A DNA stretch of 64,000 nucleotides from positions 1-64,000 of the forward strand of contig JANQGC010000008.1 of the NCBI GenBank assembly GCA_028277515.1, given 5' to 3'. A model generated the notes under the pieces. It did not search any database. It had not been told where the DNA came from and saw only the letters and a program-made list of their open reading frames with translations. The translations under genes were made by a program, and so were the position numbers. Numbering within the stretch: position 1 is the stretch's first letter; every line of letters begins with the position of its first letter. The stretch comes from Anaerolineae bacterium (GTDB lineage: Bacteria > Chloroflexota > Anaerolineae > Promineifilales > Promineifilaceae). Below are positions 47,591-57,243 of this stretch, piece after piece.

Positions 47591-49020
47591 TAGGTGGCTT
47601 CATCCTCCGGCCAATGAATAATTTCCGTTTGCAGGAACGTTTCCGTCAAGCGGTGAATCCCATACTTCTTTTCTTGGACCGTACCACGTACTTCTAGCAA
47701 CGAGCGATTTCTAAGCCCTTGCAACGCCGGCCACAACTGTGTGTCGGCAAGTCCGCTAATGCGCTTTAAATATTCTATCGAACCGCCGGAGGCAGCCACC
47801 AGGGGCATTGCCTTGAAAAGCTGCTGCGCCTCGGTGCTCAAGATTTGCCAGGTTTGCCAGTAAATGTGACGATATAGATCCTCTACTGATCCTTGCCGTC
47901 CTTGCTTTAAATTGAGCAGTATTTGAGACAGGGGTAAGGTGTCCAGCAGGCTTACTACCAGCTTAAGCGCTAACGGATTACCACCCGTGACCGCGTAAAT
48001 GGTTTCAATGTCTCCATCAGTGATCGTCGCTTCGTGCGAAAGCCCTATATCCTGGGCGTGATGACGGATCAAGTTGGCCGCATCCTGAAAAGAAAGTTCA
48101 TCCAAGGAAAAGTTAAAGACGGTTGCCAACTCAGAAAGACGCGAACGGCTGGTGAGTAGAAATTTGCTCGGCTCAGACAGGTCATTGAGACGCTCTAACA
48201 GGTAAGCGGTATCGGCCTCGCTTTCCAGGTTATCGATGATGATAAGATAAGGCTTTGCCTTGAGCGCTTGTCGTACTTGCGCAAGGCGTTGTTGAGGTGG
48301 CAATTCATCGACGATATCAGGCCATAACCGTTTGGCCAGTTCGGCCGTCAGGCCCTCGAAGGTCAGGCGGGGAGAGGAAGAACGGCCGCTCATCGTTTGG
48401 TGCTCTATGCGCAGCCAGATGACCTCAGCGAAATAGAATTCTCGAATAACCCGACGAGTCACTTTATCAGCCAGGGCTGTCTTGCCAAGCCCACCAATAC
48501 CAACGATGGCCACTACCCAAGGAGAGTTAGATAGTAGCAGTTGCTTTACCAACATATTGTCGAGCTTATCAACACCAAATAAGTCTGTGTATGTTGGTGG
48601 TGTTAATGAGGCTTCCATCGTTTGGGCACGCATGTGACGGGCGGCCATTTCATTGGCGAGGAGGAGACGTGTAAGCAAATCAATGGCTTTGCGTTGCTGT
48701 CGTTTGACTTGATCCTCGCTGAGATGAAGTTTATTGGCCACCTTTTGAATGATATCACGATCGATAAAGCGCATGGAAAGGATACCGGCCCCCGGTTGAT
48801 TATACTTCTCCAGTTCGTTGATGTGCGTTAGCAAAACCTGATTAGTGCCGAGACGTAAGTTAGGCGGGCTTGTATTTGTGAGGGTACGATATTGTTCTTG
48901 TACCAAAATTAGATCGGCCAATAAGTTTTCTTGTGTGTTGTCAAAACACTGCCAGGCACGCAGGGCAGCATATACATTATTTCTTAAATGTTGATAATCA
49001 GGGGAGGGTAAATGAGCCAT
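47590..49020 (-). CDS. NB-ARC STAND ATPase with sigma-region-4-like HTH (cassette C)
   Basis: 476 residues. Unlike cassettes A and B, the N-terminal module looks like a sigma-70 region 4 / LuxR-type helix-turn-helix, IIQKVANKLHLSEDQVKRQQ, near residues 90-110. The NB-ARC domain follows from YTDLFGVDKLDN: Walker A VGIGGLGKTALADKV, Walker B PYLIIIDNLESE, sensor KFLLTSRSRL, GLPL-like GGNPLALKLVVSLL. The C-terminal winged helix ends KKYGIHRLTETFLQTE. The strong match to the cassette B protein across the ATPase, but a different DNA-binding head, suggests head swapping between paralogues. Confidence 0.88.
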   Translation of the reverse strand: MAHLPSPDYQHLRNNVYAALRAWQCFDNTQENLLADLILVQEQYRTLTNTSPPNLRLGTNQVLLTHINELEKYNQPGAGILSMRFIDRDIIQKVANKLHLSEDQVKRQQRKAIDLLTRLLLANEMAARHMRAQTMEASLTPPTYTDLFGVDKLDNMLVKQLLLSNSPWVVAIVGIGGLGKTALADKVTRRVIREFYFAEVIWLRIEHQTMSGRSSSPRLTFEGLTAELAKRLWPDIVDELPPQQRLAQVRQALKAKPYLIIIDNLESEADTAYLLERLNDLSEPSKFLLTSRSRLSELATVFNFSLDELSFQDAANLIRHHAQDIGLSHEATITDGDIETIYAVTGGNPLALKLVVSLLDTLPLSQILLNLKQGRQGSVEDLYRHIYWQTWQILSTEAQQLFKAMPLVAASGGSIEYLKRISGLADTQLWPALQGLRNRSLLEVRGTVQEKKYGIHRLTETFLQTEIIHWPEDEAT

Positions 49021-49116
49021 TTTGCCAGTATTGGAGAAATTATATTGTCCACTGTAGATACTATACCATCATCATGCACGGTCTCGCTAATTGCAGTTCC
49101 GTTTTCGCCGAAAAAC

Positions 49117-49206
49117 GCACAAAGTCGCACGTCATAACCCGAAGCCTCCCTCCCTGCTTAATCAACCGCACAAAATAGCACAAATCAATTCTGCGAGCGC
49201 ACTAAA
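49117..49206. repeat. Short GCAC-type repeats in the gap before cassette C
   Basis: GCACAAA occurs at 49117, 49168 and 49178 (the last two spaced ten bases apart), with GCAC at 49127 and again near 49198. The ten-base phasing suggests a protein-binding site between cassette C and the rightward DJ-1-like gene. The rest of the gap 49021-49328 shows no gene. Confidence 0.35.
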
Positions 49207-49328
49207 AATTGTATAGACTGAAAGCATATCCAGTTTAGGGGGGAGGACATTAGAATATAGGGGTCATAAAAACTGTGTTCCTACACTGATGGTTTTTTCT
49301 AAAGCTATGTACACGTTTTTAGACGTTT

Positions 49329-49793
49329 ATGGAGAGACGTTTGTCACAAAAAGAAGTTCTTGTTCTCGTTGCTACCCATTTTGATGAGATATCGGCGGTA
49401 TATTGTTTATGTCAAATGCGCGCTGAAGGATTCTCTACACAATTGGTAGGATTAAACCCTGGCTTACAAATGGGTCTACGTGGTTTGAAAGTGCGTCCAG
49501 ATCTGTACTTAACACAGATAGATCCATCAGTCTCGAGCCCTAATTATAACCTGCTGATACTCTCTGGAGGACAAGATTGTGTGGTCAGGTTACAGTCTGA
49601 TCCGCGCGTTCACAAATTAGTAATGTCGACGCTGGAGGGAGGTGGCTATGTAGCAGCTATGTCCCCAACTGTAAAGCACGGGTTAGCCAATATTAGTAAT
49701 CATGATGCTTATGAGAATTCTTATCTACTATTCCAGGGTGAATTAGAAACGGCCGAATTTGTAGGCCGGTTAATTGATTATATTTCGGTCTGA
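49329..49793 (+). CDS. DJ-1/PfpI-like protein without the nucleophilic cysteine
   Basis: 154 residues with the class-I glutamine-amidotransferase-like fold of DJ-1/PfpI: VLVLVATHFDEISAVYCLCQ at the start, LVGLNPGLQMGLRGLKVRPD, and YNLLILSGGQDCVVRL. At the nucleophile elbow the family has A-x-C-H/A-x-x; here it reads YVAAMSPTVKHG, with Ser in place of Cys. The usual acidic residue near the N-terminus (DEI) is kept. It is therefore probably not a standard protease, chaperone or deglycase, and may bind a small ligand. It is the first rightward gene before the tubulin-like cluster, separated by 304 bases. Confidence 0.75.
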   Translation: MERRLSQKEVLVLVATHFDEISAVYCLCQMRAEGFSTQLVGLNPGLQMGLRGLKVRPDLYLTQIDPSVSSPNYNLLILSGGQDCVVRLQSDPRVHKLVMSTLEGGGYVAAMSPTVKHGLANISNHDAYENSYLLFQGELETAEFVGRLIDYISV

Positions 49794-50097
49794 TCATTCA
49801 TTTGGCATAAATGAGACCTGTTCAGGAGAACATTGAAGCTTGAACAAATAAGACAAGAACATCTACGAAAAGGGAACAAATCCACAGATTACAAATTGGC
49901 TCAGGAGTGTCATCTTCCTGGACGAAAGATTGGTGGTACATAGCGGTTTTCTCTTAAAGGGAAAGATGATTGGTTGCAGAGCGCTCAAAATTTGTAGAAG
50001 TCAAACGAAGGGAAGGAAACCCACTCCATAAGTATTCGCTAGTAATAAACATTTACGAAAGCTAGTCGCGTCTTCTAAAGTAAGGGAGAAAATAATA
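49794..50097 (+). other. Gap before the tubulin-like gene
   Basis: 304 bases without a sure gene. One short frame with a TTG start at 49833 follows AGGAG and would give 36 basic residues (ending HLPGRKIGGT, stop at 49943). It could be a small gene or chance. AAGGGAG about 10 bases before 50098 is the ribosome-binding site of the next gene. No clear promoter hexamers were found. Confidence 0.35.
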
Positions 50098-52503
50098 ATG
50101 GCAAAGAGATTTTTAGTCGTTTGTGGGGGAAGCGGTGTCAATCTGCTTGGCCTGCGTCAGGTACTGGGCGTAAGCGCCGAACTGCAAGTTGATGTGCACA
50201 ATGAGAACGTCATCAGGGGGCGTAGAGTAAAAGACCAGGCTTCCTTCTTTGTAGATTTAGATCTGCATATTGGTACTACGGTGGAAGCCTTGAAGGAGCG
50301 GCTGGCAGCAGTAAATGGCGCAGAACGCATTGAAGACTTAAGTGAATACCTACAAGAAGTCATTGAGGATCCGGCGGCTAAAGCCCATATCAGTTTTGCA
50401 AACCGTTTTTCTTCTGGAGCTCGTGCCCTGGAGTGGGGATTGGCCCAATCTCCCTGCATCGGCAGCGCCACCATACATAATGAGGCCAATCGCCAGGCGA
50501 TTGGGCAGGTAATAGAGCAAATGGTAACAAAATACGGCCAGGGCATAGGTCCGGAATCACCCCTGGAGGTTTGGATAGTGGCCTCGACCGCCGGCGGCTG
50601 TGGCGAAGGCACCCACCGCTTCATTGCTGCCATGTTTGCCGACTACATCAAGAACAATCTCAGCGTTCCTCTCCGCTTGAACTTTATTCGCGTAGGGCAG
50701 CTCACCTACCGCTCCGTCGACATGCGCAAAACAGCCCTCAACACCTTTCTCGGCGTAGCAGCAGACTCGGCATTCTATCTCAAAGCCAAGGAAGACTTCG
50801 AAAACGTGGCCACCAATTGGTACTATATCGACCTGCCCGATGTGGGCACTGGTACCAAGGCTAAAGCCGTTCGCGGTGAGATCGTGGAAATGGCCGCCAA
50901 GTCGATCATGCTCCCCGAGCTGGAGGAAGACCTGCAGAAGCTACTGGTTAACAACGGCGGAGCACCGATAGTCATCATCCGCACCGGATTTTGGGGCCGC
51001 GATTTTGACGACAGCACCAAGTATTTCGAGACCCTGAAACAACTACGGGTGAAGTTAAGGGACCTCATCGAGCCCAACTATGAGCGCAAGTACATCCAGG
51101 GCCAACCCGAACCCCAATTCACCGGTCCTGAGCTGGCTGAAGCGGCGGGCCAGCTGCAGCAGGCCAGTTATCTCCTGGAGCGCATGGAGCGGGATTGGAC
51201 CTTTCCGAAGTACAACTTATCCGGACGGCCGACCACCCCGGCTCCCGTGGAGGAGCTCATGCCGCAATGGGAGCACTCCATGAAGGACCTGCTTGACGAT
51301 CGCGAACTCGATGAACTGGATGGTGAATACCATGTGATGGAGCAGATCCGAACCGAAGAGGGCGAGCAGCAACAGCGCGTCGTCTTGACCGTGCCCCAAA
51401 CGATAGAAGAGGACGAAGAATGGTTTGTCAAGATTGATTCAGTTCATCGCGCGCGGGCCTGGGCACTGCAAAAGTTGGGAATCGATTTGGAGCAGGATAA
51501 CAGGGGATTTGTAACCAAACACTTAAACAGCCAGGGATTGATGGCCGAGCTCCTGAGGCAGGCCGAAGAGATCTCCAGGATCTTGTACAGCTTCAATCCC
51601 TTTGTCGGCAGCGACCGGCGGGCAAGGGATGCCAGCGCCGTAATGGGTAGCTTCCTGGACACGCTGGTGAAGGTTCGTCGTTTGTTGGACCTGGAGACCG
51701 CGGCCACCCAGGTTCTGGGCGAGCAGTTGGCGAAGTCGAACGCCGTGCTCAGGACAGCCAACAGTGAGTTCGAGATAGCCAGGGGCCGGGTGGGCTCGAC
51801 GGCGTCGACGTCGATTAATGCCGCGGAGCTCTCGGATGAACTGGACCAGTTGTCGCGCAAGAACTGGCTGCGGCTATTGTCGGACGCCGTGCGCAAGGGG
51901 GATGTGGACCTCTTCAAGACGGAGGTGCTGCGAGGCGCCACAGGGTTGAGAGAAGACGGTCTCCGCAGTGTGCTTGGGCTTAGACGTACCGCCGATATTG
52001 TAGACATTCAAAACCGGCTGGCCACACGCATGGGCCGTATGTTCGACAGCAACAGAGTAGAATATGAAGCTTCCTGGTGGGCAAATATTCCCCCTGTGCC
52101 CACTGCCTCGTACGAGTACCGCATCCTGCCGCAGGTGGATCGAGAGCTGGAAGGCCGCCTTGAAGCTCGCAGGGAAGAAGATAGCGTCGGCTTCAGCTAC
52201 GTCTTCACGCGGTTGGGTATAATTGGGCTTTATGTTCTAGCCTTTCATGGCGTTTCTTTGAATCAATCTGAGGGTGACACGGTCAGCGCACCGGCCTTCC
52301 TTCTCGAGCCTTACGTGCCCATCGTCAAGCAAGTGCTCAAGCGCTGGGTAGCCGAGCCTGTGCCGCATGAGCCATCAGGTCAGCTTGAATTGGTGAGCGC
52401 CGGCGTCAATGGCGATCCATTGTATGAACGGGCGATGCGTGCTGCCGGACTTAAAGACGAGCACATTGAAAAGATTGGCCAGTTTTACTCACTGTACAAT
52501 TGA
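50098..52503 (+). CDS. Tubulin/FtsZ-superfamily GTPase (Tubulin_2-like)
   Basis: 801 residues. The N-terminus has a glycine-rich first loop, FLVVCGGSGVNLLGLRQVLG, and the tubulin signature loop appears at about residues 163-172 as ASTAGGCGEGTH, matching the G-G-x-G-x-G-T pattern of tubulins and FtsZ. The next helix pair (YRSVDMRKTALNTFLGVAAD) fits the nucleotide-binding half. The remaining ~500 residues are a large helical extension with an acidic middle (DDRELDELDGEY) not found in FtsZ. This agrees with the tubulin-like family (PF13809) reported next to vWA proteins and predicted to remodel membranes. The following gene is a transmembrane vWA protein 58 bases away. Confidence 0.8.
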   Translation: MAKRFLVVCGGSGVNLLGLRQVLGVSAELQVDVHNENVIRGRRVKDQASFFVDLDLHIGTTVEALKERLAAVNGAERIEDLSEYLQEVIEDPAAKAHISFANRFSSGARALEWGLAQSPCIGSATIHNEANRQAIGQVIEQMVTKYGQGIGPESPLEVWIVASTAGGCGEGTHRFIAAMFADYIKNNLSVPLRLNFIRVGQLTYRSVDMRKTALNTFLGVAADSAFYLKAKEDFENVATNWYYIDLPDVGTGTKAKAVRGEIVEMAAKSIMLPELEEDLQKLLVNNGGAPIVIIRTGFWGRDFDDSTKYFETLKQLRVKLRDLIEPNYERKYIQGQPEPQFTGPELAEAAGQLQQASYLLERMERDWTFPKYNLSGRPTTPAPVEELMPQWEHSMKDLLDDRELDELDGEYHVMEQIRTEEGEQQQRVVLTVPQTIEEDEEWFVKIDSVHRARAWALQKLGIDLEQDNRGFVTKHLNSQGLMAELLRQAEEISRILYSFNPFVGSDRRARDASAVMGSFLDTLVKVRRLLDLETAATQVLGEQLAKSNAVLRTANSEFEIARGRVGSTASTSINAAELSDELDQLSRKNWLRLLSDAVRKGDVDLFKTEVLRGATGLREDGLRSVLGLRRTADIVDIQNRLATRMGRMFDSNRVEYEASWWANIPPVPTASYEYRILPQVDRELEGRLEARREEDSVGFSYVFTRLGIIGLYVLAFHGVSLNQSEGDTVSAPAFLLEPYVPIVKQVLKRWVAEPVPHEPSGQLELVSAGVNGDPLYERAMRAAGLKDEHIEKIGQFYSLYN

Positions 52504-52561
52504 TCGTTCTATAGGGTAGGGAAATATCTTGTTGCAAATAAGAAGCCCGGAGTCTTAGCTT

Positions 52562-54130
52562 ATGGAACGTGTACGTCAAAGAAGATGGTGGCTGCTGGGT
52601 ATCATTATTGTTGCTATCGGGTCCGTTTGGCTTGCCAGAACCTGGTTATTTGCAGATGCTTCCTGTCCAAGATTGCAAGAGTTACTACTTTACCTCGCGG
52701 CCGGTGTTGGTATTGGGATCTCGCTCCTCTATGCTCTCGCAACAAGAGGTAATGCGCTTGTTAAACAAGTATCCCTATTATTTATTCTCGCTGCCTGGAT
52801 CTTGTTTGCATCGTCGTTCGGCGGCGTGATTCTTGGTTTGCGCTCGGAAGTGCAACTTGTCTTTTGTCCACCGGACACTTGCGACACCGTTGCTTTAGCG
52901 CGCAACTTTCGGGAAACGGGAAGGCTTGATGGCGCAGAAGACGTGGCGAGAAATTGTGTGTACAAAAATATAAACCCAGTAGACACAGGATGCGTGGCCG
53001 CTTGTGGGCGAGAACTGGCTCTGGCTCTTTACGATAAAGCTGGTCAGGATTTGGATGTTGTCGATCTTTCATCGGAATGGACGAGTGTGGAGTTGGATCA
53101 TTGTGATCTTGCAGAGACCCGATTGGTTGAGGCCCTTATCTCAGCAAGGGACCACGGTCATCCGGACATCGTTCGTAGTATTGAGGAACGCCGGCGCCGG
53201 GTTTCCCAGCTGTGTACTGGGCCTACTCGTACACCTTCTCCCACCTCAATTCCCACTGCAACGCCCTCACCCCCACCCACTTATACGCCCACGCCCACCG
53301 CAACTTCGACGCCGATCATCTCTGTCGAGATAATTCGTGCAGAGCATACTTCTTCACGCGCGCTGGTTGATGTGCGCGTTGTGGACCGGATTAGTAACGA
53401 TTCTATCCACAGGCTGAACCCGGCAGATTTCATACTTTCTTCTGATGGCCAGGCAGACATACCGTTTGTACTTGAGGAGCGGGATGCAGACGACCCTATC
53501 TGTTTGATCGCTGTTGTTGATGATTCCGGCTCTATTCGTCCTGGTATTGAGCAGATCGGCGCTGCCCTTACCAAACTTAATGAGAGACGTAAGCCGGGTG
53601 ATGAGTTAGGCATGGTGCTCTTTGCCGAACGGGATCAGGTAAGAATCGTACAGTTACCAGGTGGCGATCCCCTTGATGTCGATCCTGTGCTTGGGCGAGG
53701 AGACTTAACTGCTCTCTGGGACGGGGTGCTGGCGGGATTGGAAGCAGCTACGTCATGTACCGTTGACAGCGTACACTTGCTTGTACTTACAGATGGTACC
53801 GACAATGATAGTGTTCATCTTGAGGGAGATAATCCGACCAAGGCGCGCACGGTAGCCAACATGGCAGTTCAGCAAGGTGTAGATATTTGTACAGTTGGCG
53901 TTTCATCCGACCAATTGGATGAGGAATCGCTGCAGTTGGCACAGACCGGATGTGGTTATTACCCAGCCGCCAATTTCGATGTGCTGGGTTCGAAGCTCAT
54001 AGAGTTGTTTGGTTTCGTACGCGACTACTATCGCCTTACGTTACCACCTTCAGCTATTCCAGATGAAAGAAGGATCACGCTGGAGGTACTCCGAGCATTG
54101 GAGATACCTGTTGATTTCCCAGGAGAATAA
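52562..54130 (+). CDS. Transmembrane von Willebrand A protein
   Basis: 522 residues. Three hydrophobic segments lie in the first ~95 residues (WWLLGIIIVAIGSVWLA, LLLYLAAGVGIGISLLYALA, QVSLLFILAAWILFASSFGG). A Cys-containing helical stretch follows, then a Thr/Pro linker at about residues 221-255, then a C-terminal vWA domain. Its MIDAS is VVDDSGS at about 317-323, with later metal-site elements ALWDGVLAGLE and LLVLTDGTDNDS. All five MIDAS positions look intact, so it should bind metal and a partner protein. It is the direct neighbour of the tubulin-like GTPase, as in previously described tubulin-like/vWA loci. Confidence 0.85.
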   Translation: MERVRQRRWWLLGIIIVAIGSVWLARTWLFADASCPRLQELLLYLAAGVGIGISLLYALATRGNALVKQVSLLFILAAWILFASSFGGVILGLRSEVQLVFCPPDTCDTVALARNFRETGRLDGAEDVARNCVYKNINPVDTGCVAACGRELALALYDKAGQDLDVVDLSSEWTSVELDHCDLAETRLVEALISARDHGHPDIVRSIEERRRRVSQLCTGPTRTPSPTSIPTATPSPPPTYTPTPTATSTPIISVEIIRAEHTSSRALVDVRVVDRISNDSIHRLNPADFILSSDGQADIPFVLEERDADDPICLIAVVDDSGSIRPGIEQIGAALTKLNERRKPGDELGMVLFAERDQVRIVQLPGGDPLDVDPVLGRGDLTALWDGVLAGLEAATSCTVDSVHLLVLTDGTDNDSVHLEGDNPTKARTVANMAVQQGVDICTVGVSSDQLDEESLQLAQTGCGYYPAANFDVLGSKLIELFGFVRDYYRLTLPPSAIPDERRITLEVLRALEIPVDFPGE

Positions 54131-56525
54131 AGAAAAGCCAGTAATTGAAGGTAGCCAGGACTGGTTGCCTGCTGAACAGTACCACCCTACCCCGACCCTG
54201 TTTATTCCTTATGGGCTGGGTTCTGGCGACCTGCGGCAGGTACAAGGAGAAATCGACCTCCGGTTGCGGTCGCATCCACCAGGATTAATCCGATGGGCCG
54301 GTGTGATCCAACCTGACGAAGTAAACTGGAAAGAGATCCTCGCCGGATTTGAGGAACGGCAGTTTCTGAATCGACTTGTGGAAAAAGGTTATTTGACGAA
54401 TCTGCCTGATATAGATAACCCTCTTGAGATTCAACTCGTCGTTATCTATGATGCGCAAGATAGAGACGATGTTCAAATTAAAGAGGACCTCGAATCCCTT
54501 GCTGTTTCCATTGATATCGAACACCCACATATCCTATCGCTTGTGCTGCTCGATGGATCAAACACCAAAACGGTGGCTGCCGAGCGTTATTGGCCTCGCA
54601 TACGACTGAGTTCCTCAGCGCTTGGTGGGGTGAGTGTGTCCCGGGAGGAAGTGTTGCGGACATGCGAACACCTTTTGGTAGCGTTGGCAACCTCTGAACT
54701 GTCAAAAGCTATTAGCCATGTTGTCCAATGTAGACAAGACGCTGATGATTGGTTAGCTTTAGGCGCTTCGATAATTCGCTCTGCTGTGCCCGAGATGAGA
54801 GATCATCTTTCGGCCGCCACGCTGGAGAAATTATTAAAACCATTGGTAGCAGCGACACCAGGGACCTTAGAGCGGGATCGCTTATATGATGTAGCAGATG
54901 ACAAAGCGGACTCAATTCAAAATGCGCTATTTAGTACTGCTGTTGATGCCGTCAGGGATGCTGGTTGGGTAATAAAGAATCAGGATAGGCAAATTTTGAG
55001 CTGCGATATTGCAGCTGATACATCTCTACGTAAGATGCTATTTGGCCCCTGTTGGGCTGATGACCTGGCGATTCCAGAAAAAATGAGTGAGTCACGATCA
55101 CTCTTTAGTGAGATGCGCAGTTGGCTGACTCACCAATGGTTACGGCTGAAACAGTGGTTCAAACATACTTGGAGGCTGTTAACTTATTTGCGGCTTGGAT
55201 TCCTGCCAGAAAGAGAGCTTTTAAGTAACGAGCTTTCGGAACACTACATTACGTTGGATTTGGCTCTGCAGGAGCGGGTTGCATCCATAACAACGGCTGA
55301 GTTCCGCACTTCACTTGATTTTATCGCCAACCTATTGGACCGTGGATTTACCACGAAAACCGAGTCCTCTAGCAGTTTGATTACGAGTACTTTTCCACAC
55401 GGATTGCCTGCAGCAATTGTGGCTGCCAAAAGGATGGTACAACACCTGGCCCAAGATGAAGATATTCTAGACCGACAGGAGCAATCAGTACGGCCATCCC
55501 CATTGGGCGGTAAGGCATATTGGCACACGGCGGCAACTGTCGATGTGAATTTTGCTTATAATCAGAGTTTAATACATCGACGATTCGTTCGTTCAACAGC
55601 TTCTCCGATCGGGGTGCTTCTATATTTAATCCCGGTCTGGCCGCTTCTCACAAGCCTCCTAAGTCTTATACCCCAATGGAGCATTGCTCGAGCGGCTACC
55701 ATATCCGGCCTGGCGCTGTTATTAATCGGCATAATAGAAACGGTACGTTGGTGGTTGAACAAGGCCCGGCAACTTCTGGAAGAAACGCAGGCGCAAACCC
55801 GCCAGTCACTTGCCGAACGTATCCTTAGCTTGACAGCTAAGACACTGAAGGATTACCGATGGGTTGTGATGGCCAGAATGTATCAGGTAGTCATGTTCCT
55901 GGAGGACTTGCAGCTGGCTTGCTGGGAGGGACATCATAACGCGTTAGTTGGTAGCCAGACCCCGCCCCAGAGTATTGAAACAGAGAGCCTATTTACGCTT
56001 GCCGATGCTAAAAGTACGGCCTCCTGGATTTCAAAAGCGGTTGAATGCGCGCGCGGCGAACAATTGACCCGCCAAGAGGAAGGTGGGCGTTCTGATTTCG
56101 ACAGTTCAATAACCCATCTCATTGGGGAACAAATTTTGCTCGAACAATCCGCTCAACCAATGTCGACCCAGGCCGTAATGAGCGCCATCGAGCAGCTTGG
56201 CGCGAACTGTGCCGATTATGCCTTCCGGCCAGAGAAACTTGGTCCGCCTACTCTCGCTGAGAGCCATGAGCGGCTTACGGATGGCCAGTGGTGGCGATGG
56301 CTGTGGCATTCTGCGCACCCGTTGGGCGATAAGGGTGCGTATGCCTTCACCTTTATAACAGCCATTAGTGACGATGTGTTAAGAGGAAAAACAGGAAAGG
56401 AAAGCCCTCATTGGGGTCAGGCGGATGGAAAAGATAGCTGGCAGGTTGTACGTTCGATCCAGAAGTATGAACTGGGCTGCATACGCGGCATAATCCTTAA
56501 ATCGGATGCCGGCAAAGAGGAATAA
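54063..56525 (+). CDS. Large membrane-associated protein of unknown function
   Basis: 820 residues from the ATG at 54063. The frame is open to an ATG at 54009, and both starts overlap the vWA gene; no good ribosome-binding site decides between them. The N-terminal third has an alternating strand/helix pattern (IQLVVIYDAQDRDD, HILSLVLLDGSNT) hinting at a Rossmann-like domain. A long helical region with an EED-type motif follows. Two hydrophobic segments at about residues 512-562 (GVLLYLIPVWPLLTSLLSLI, ATISGLALLLIGIIETV) form a membrane hairpin. The C-terminus is soluble. I recognised no family. Its place after the tubulin and vWA genes suggests a membrane adaptor. Confidence 0.7.
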   Translation: MKEGSRWRYSEHWRYLLISQENKEKPVIEGSQDWLPAEQYHPTPTLFIPYGLGSGDLRQVQGEIDLRLRSHPPGLIRWAGVIQPDEVNWKEILAGFEERQFLNRLVEKGYLTNLPDIDNPLEIQLVVIYDAQDRDDVQIKEDLESLAVSIDIEHPHILSLVLLDGSNTKTVAAERYWPRIRLSSSALGGVSVSREEVLRTCEHLLVALATSELSKAISHVVQCRQDADDWLALGASIIRSAVPEMRDHLSAATLEKLLKPLVAATPGTLERDRLYDVADDKADSIQNALFSTAVDAVRDAGWVIKNQDRQILSCDIAADTSLRKMLFGPCWADDLAIPEKMSESRSLFSEMRSWLTHQWLRLKQWFKHTWRLLTYLRLGFLPERELLSNELSEHYITLDLALQERVASITTAEFRTSLDFIANLLDRGFTTKTESSSSLITSTFPHGLPAAIVAAKRMVQHLAQDEDILDRQEQSVRPSPLGGKAYWHTAATVDVNFAYNQSLIHRRFVRSTASPIGVLLYLIPVWPLLTSLLSLIPQWSIARAATISGLALLLIGIIETVRWWLNKARQLLEETQAQTRQSLAERILSLTAKTLKDYRWVVMARMYQVVMFLEDLQLACWEGHHNALVGSQTPPQSIETESLFTLADAKSTASWISKAVECARGEQLTRQEEGGRSDFDSSITHLIGEQILLEQSAQPMSTQAVMSAIEQLGANCADYAFRPEKLGPPTLAESHERLTDGQWWRWLWHSAHPLGDKGAYAFTFITAISDDVLRGKTGKESPHWGQADGKDSWQVVRSIQKYELGCIRGIILKSDAGKEE

Positions 56526-56530
56526 ATAAA

Positions 56531-57193
56531 ATGGCTTGGATCAGCCTGGTCATTGTTACATTGATCTTTTATACGCCCTTCATTGGGTTAGCGCCGCGAA
56601 TTCTCGATCAGGACACAATCCTTCCCGAGATTTTTGGGGTTGTCATCGGCATCCGCATTCCCTTTACCGGTTCGGCGCGCTTGCTCATTTACAGCCTTAC
56701 TATCTGGGCCGGCTTCTGGCTGGTTGGCTGGTTTCTTGAGCGTTGGCTAAAGCAGGATTGGCTGGCAACCCTTGGGCTTCGCAACTCGCTCGTTTATGCG
56801 ACCAGGCCGGGCATGAGCCTGAACCTCGCTAGACGATTAGCGAAATTAGGCCTGGGCCTGACCATTGCCAAGATGGTTTTACCTATTTTGCTGCAATTGG
56901 TGCTTGGGGCGGTCGTTCCCGGTTTGGCCGCGAATCTGGCAACCTGGCTGGCCAGGTTTATCGCGCCAGACATGGCCAGCATGATAGCCCCTTTCCTGGT
57001 GCGAGGGATTGAAAGTCTCTCTGAAGGTTTATTGAATGGTTTGAATGTGCTGGATCCGGGAACAACATTTGCCGCCTTTAGTATCTTGGTTCTCGTCGCC
57101 TGGAGAGGCTTCGACTGGGAACGCCAGAAACGCCTCGAATTGGATTTGCAGAAACACAGACTGGTGCGCCGGCAGACACTAGCCAGGAATTAG
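56531..57193 (+). CDS. Small multi-pass membrane protein
   Basis: 220 residues with four hydrophobic segments: ISLVIVTLIFYTPFIGLAP at the start, LLIYSLTIWAGFWLVGWFLE at about 57-77, a glycine/leucine-rich pair at about 105-145 (LGLGLTIAKMVLPILLQLVL), and FAAFSILVLVAWRGF near 190. It ends in a basic tail (QKHRLVRRQTLARN). No known family. It starts six bases after the preceding stop, so it is in the same operon and probably part of the same membrane assembly. Confidence 0.72.
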   Translation: MAWISLVIVTLIFYTPFIGLAPRILDQDTILPEIFGVVIGIRIPFTGSARLLIYSLTIWAGFWLVGWFLERWLKQDWLATLGLRNSLVYATRPGMSLNLARRLAKLGLGLTIAKMVLPILLQLVLGAVVPGLAANLATWLARFIAPDMASMIAPFLVRGIESLSEGLLNGLNVLDPGTTFAAFSILVLVAWRGFDWERQKRLELDLQKHRLVRRQTLARN

Positions 57194-57243
57194 AATCTTT
57201 CTATGGGGTACTAAAGGTTCGAGAGAGAAAAAGGAGGGTTCCT

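Noticed and set aside
35377..49020. Repetitive DNA that could be taken for a CRISPR or satellite array
   Set aside because: The periodicity (~120 bases) is that of TPR codons in open frames. There are no identical repeats with unique spacers.
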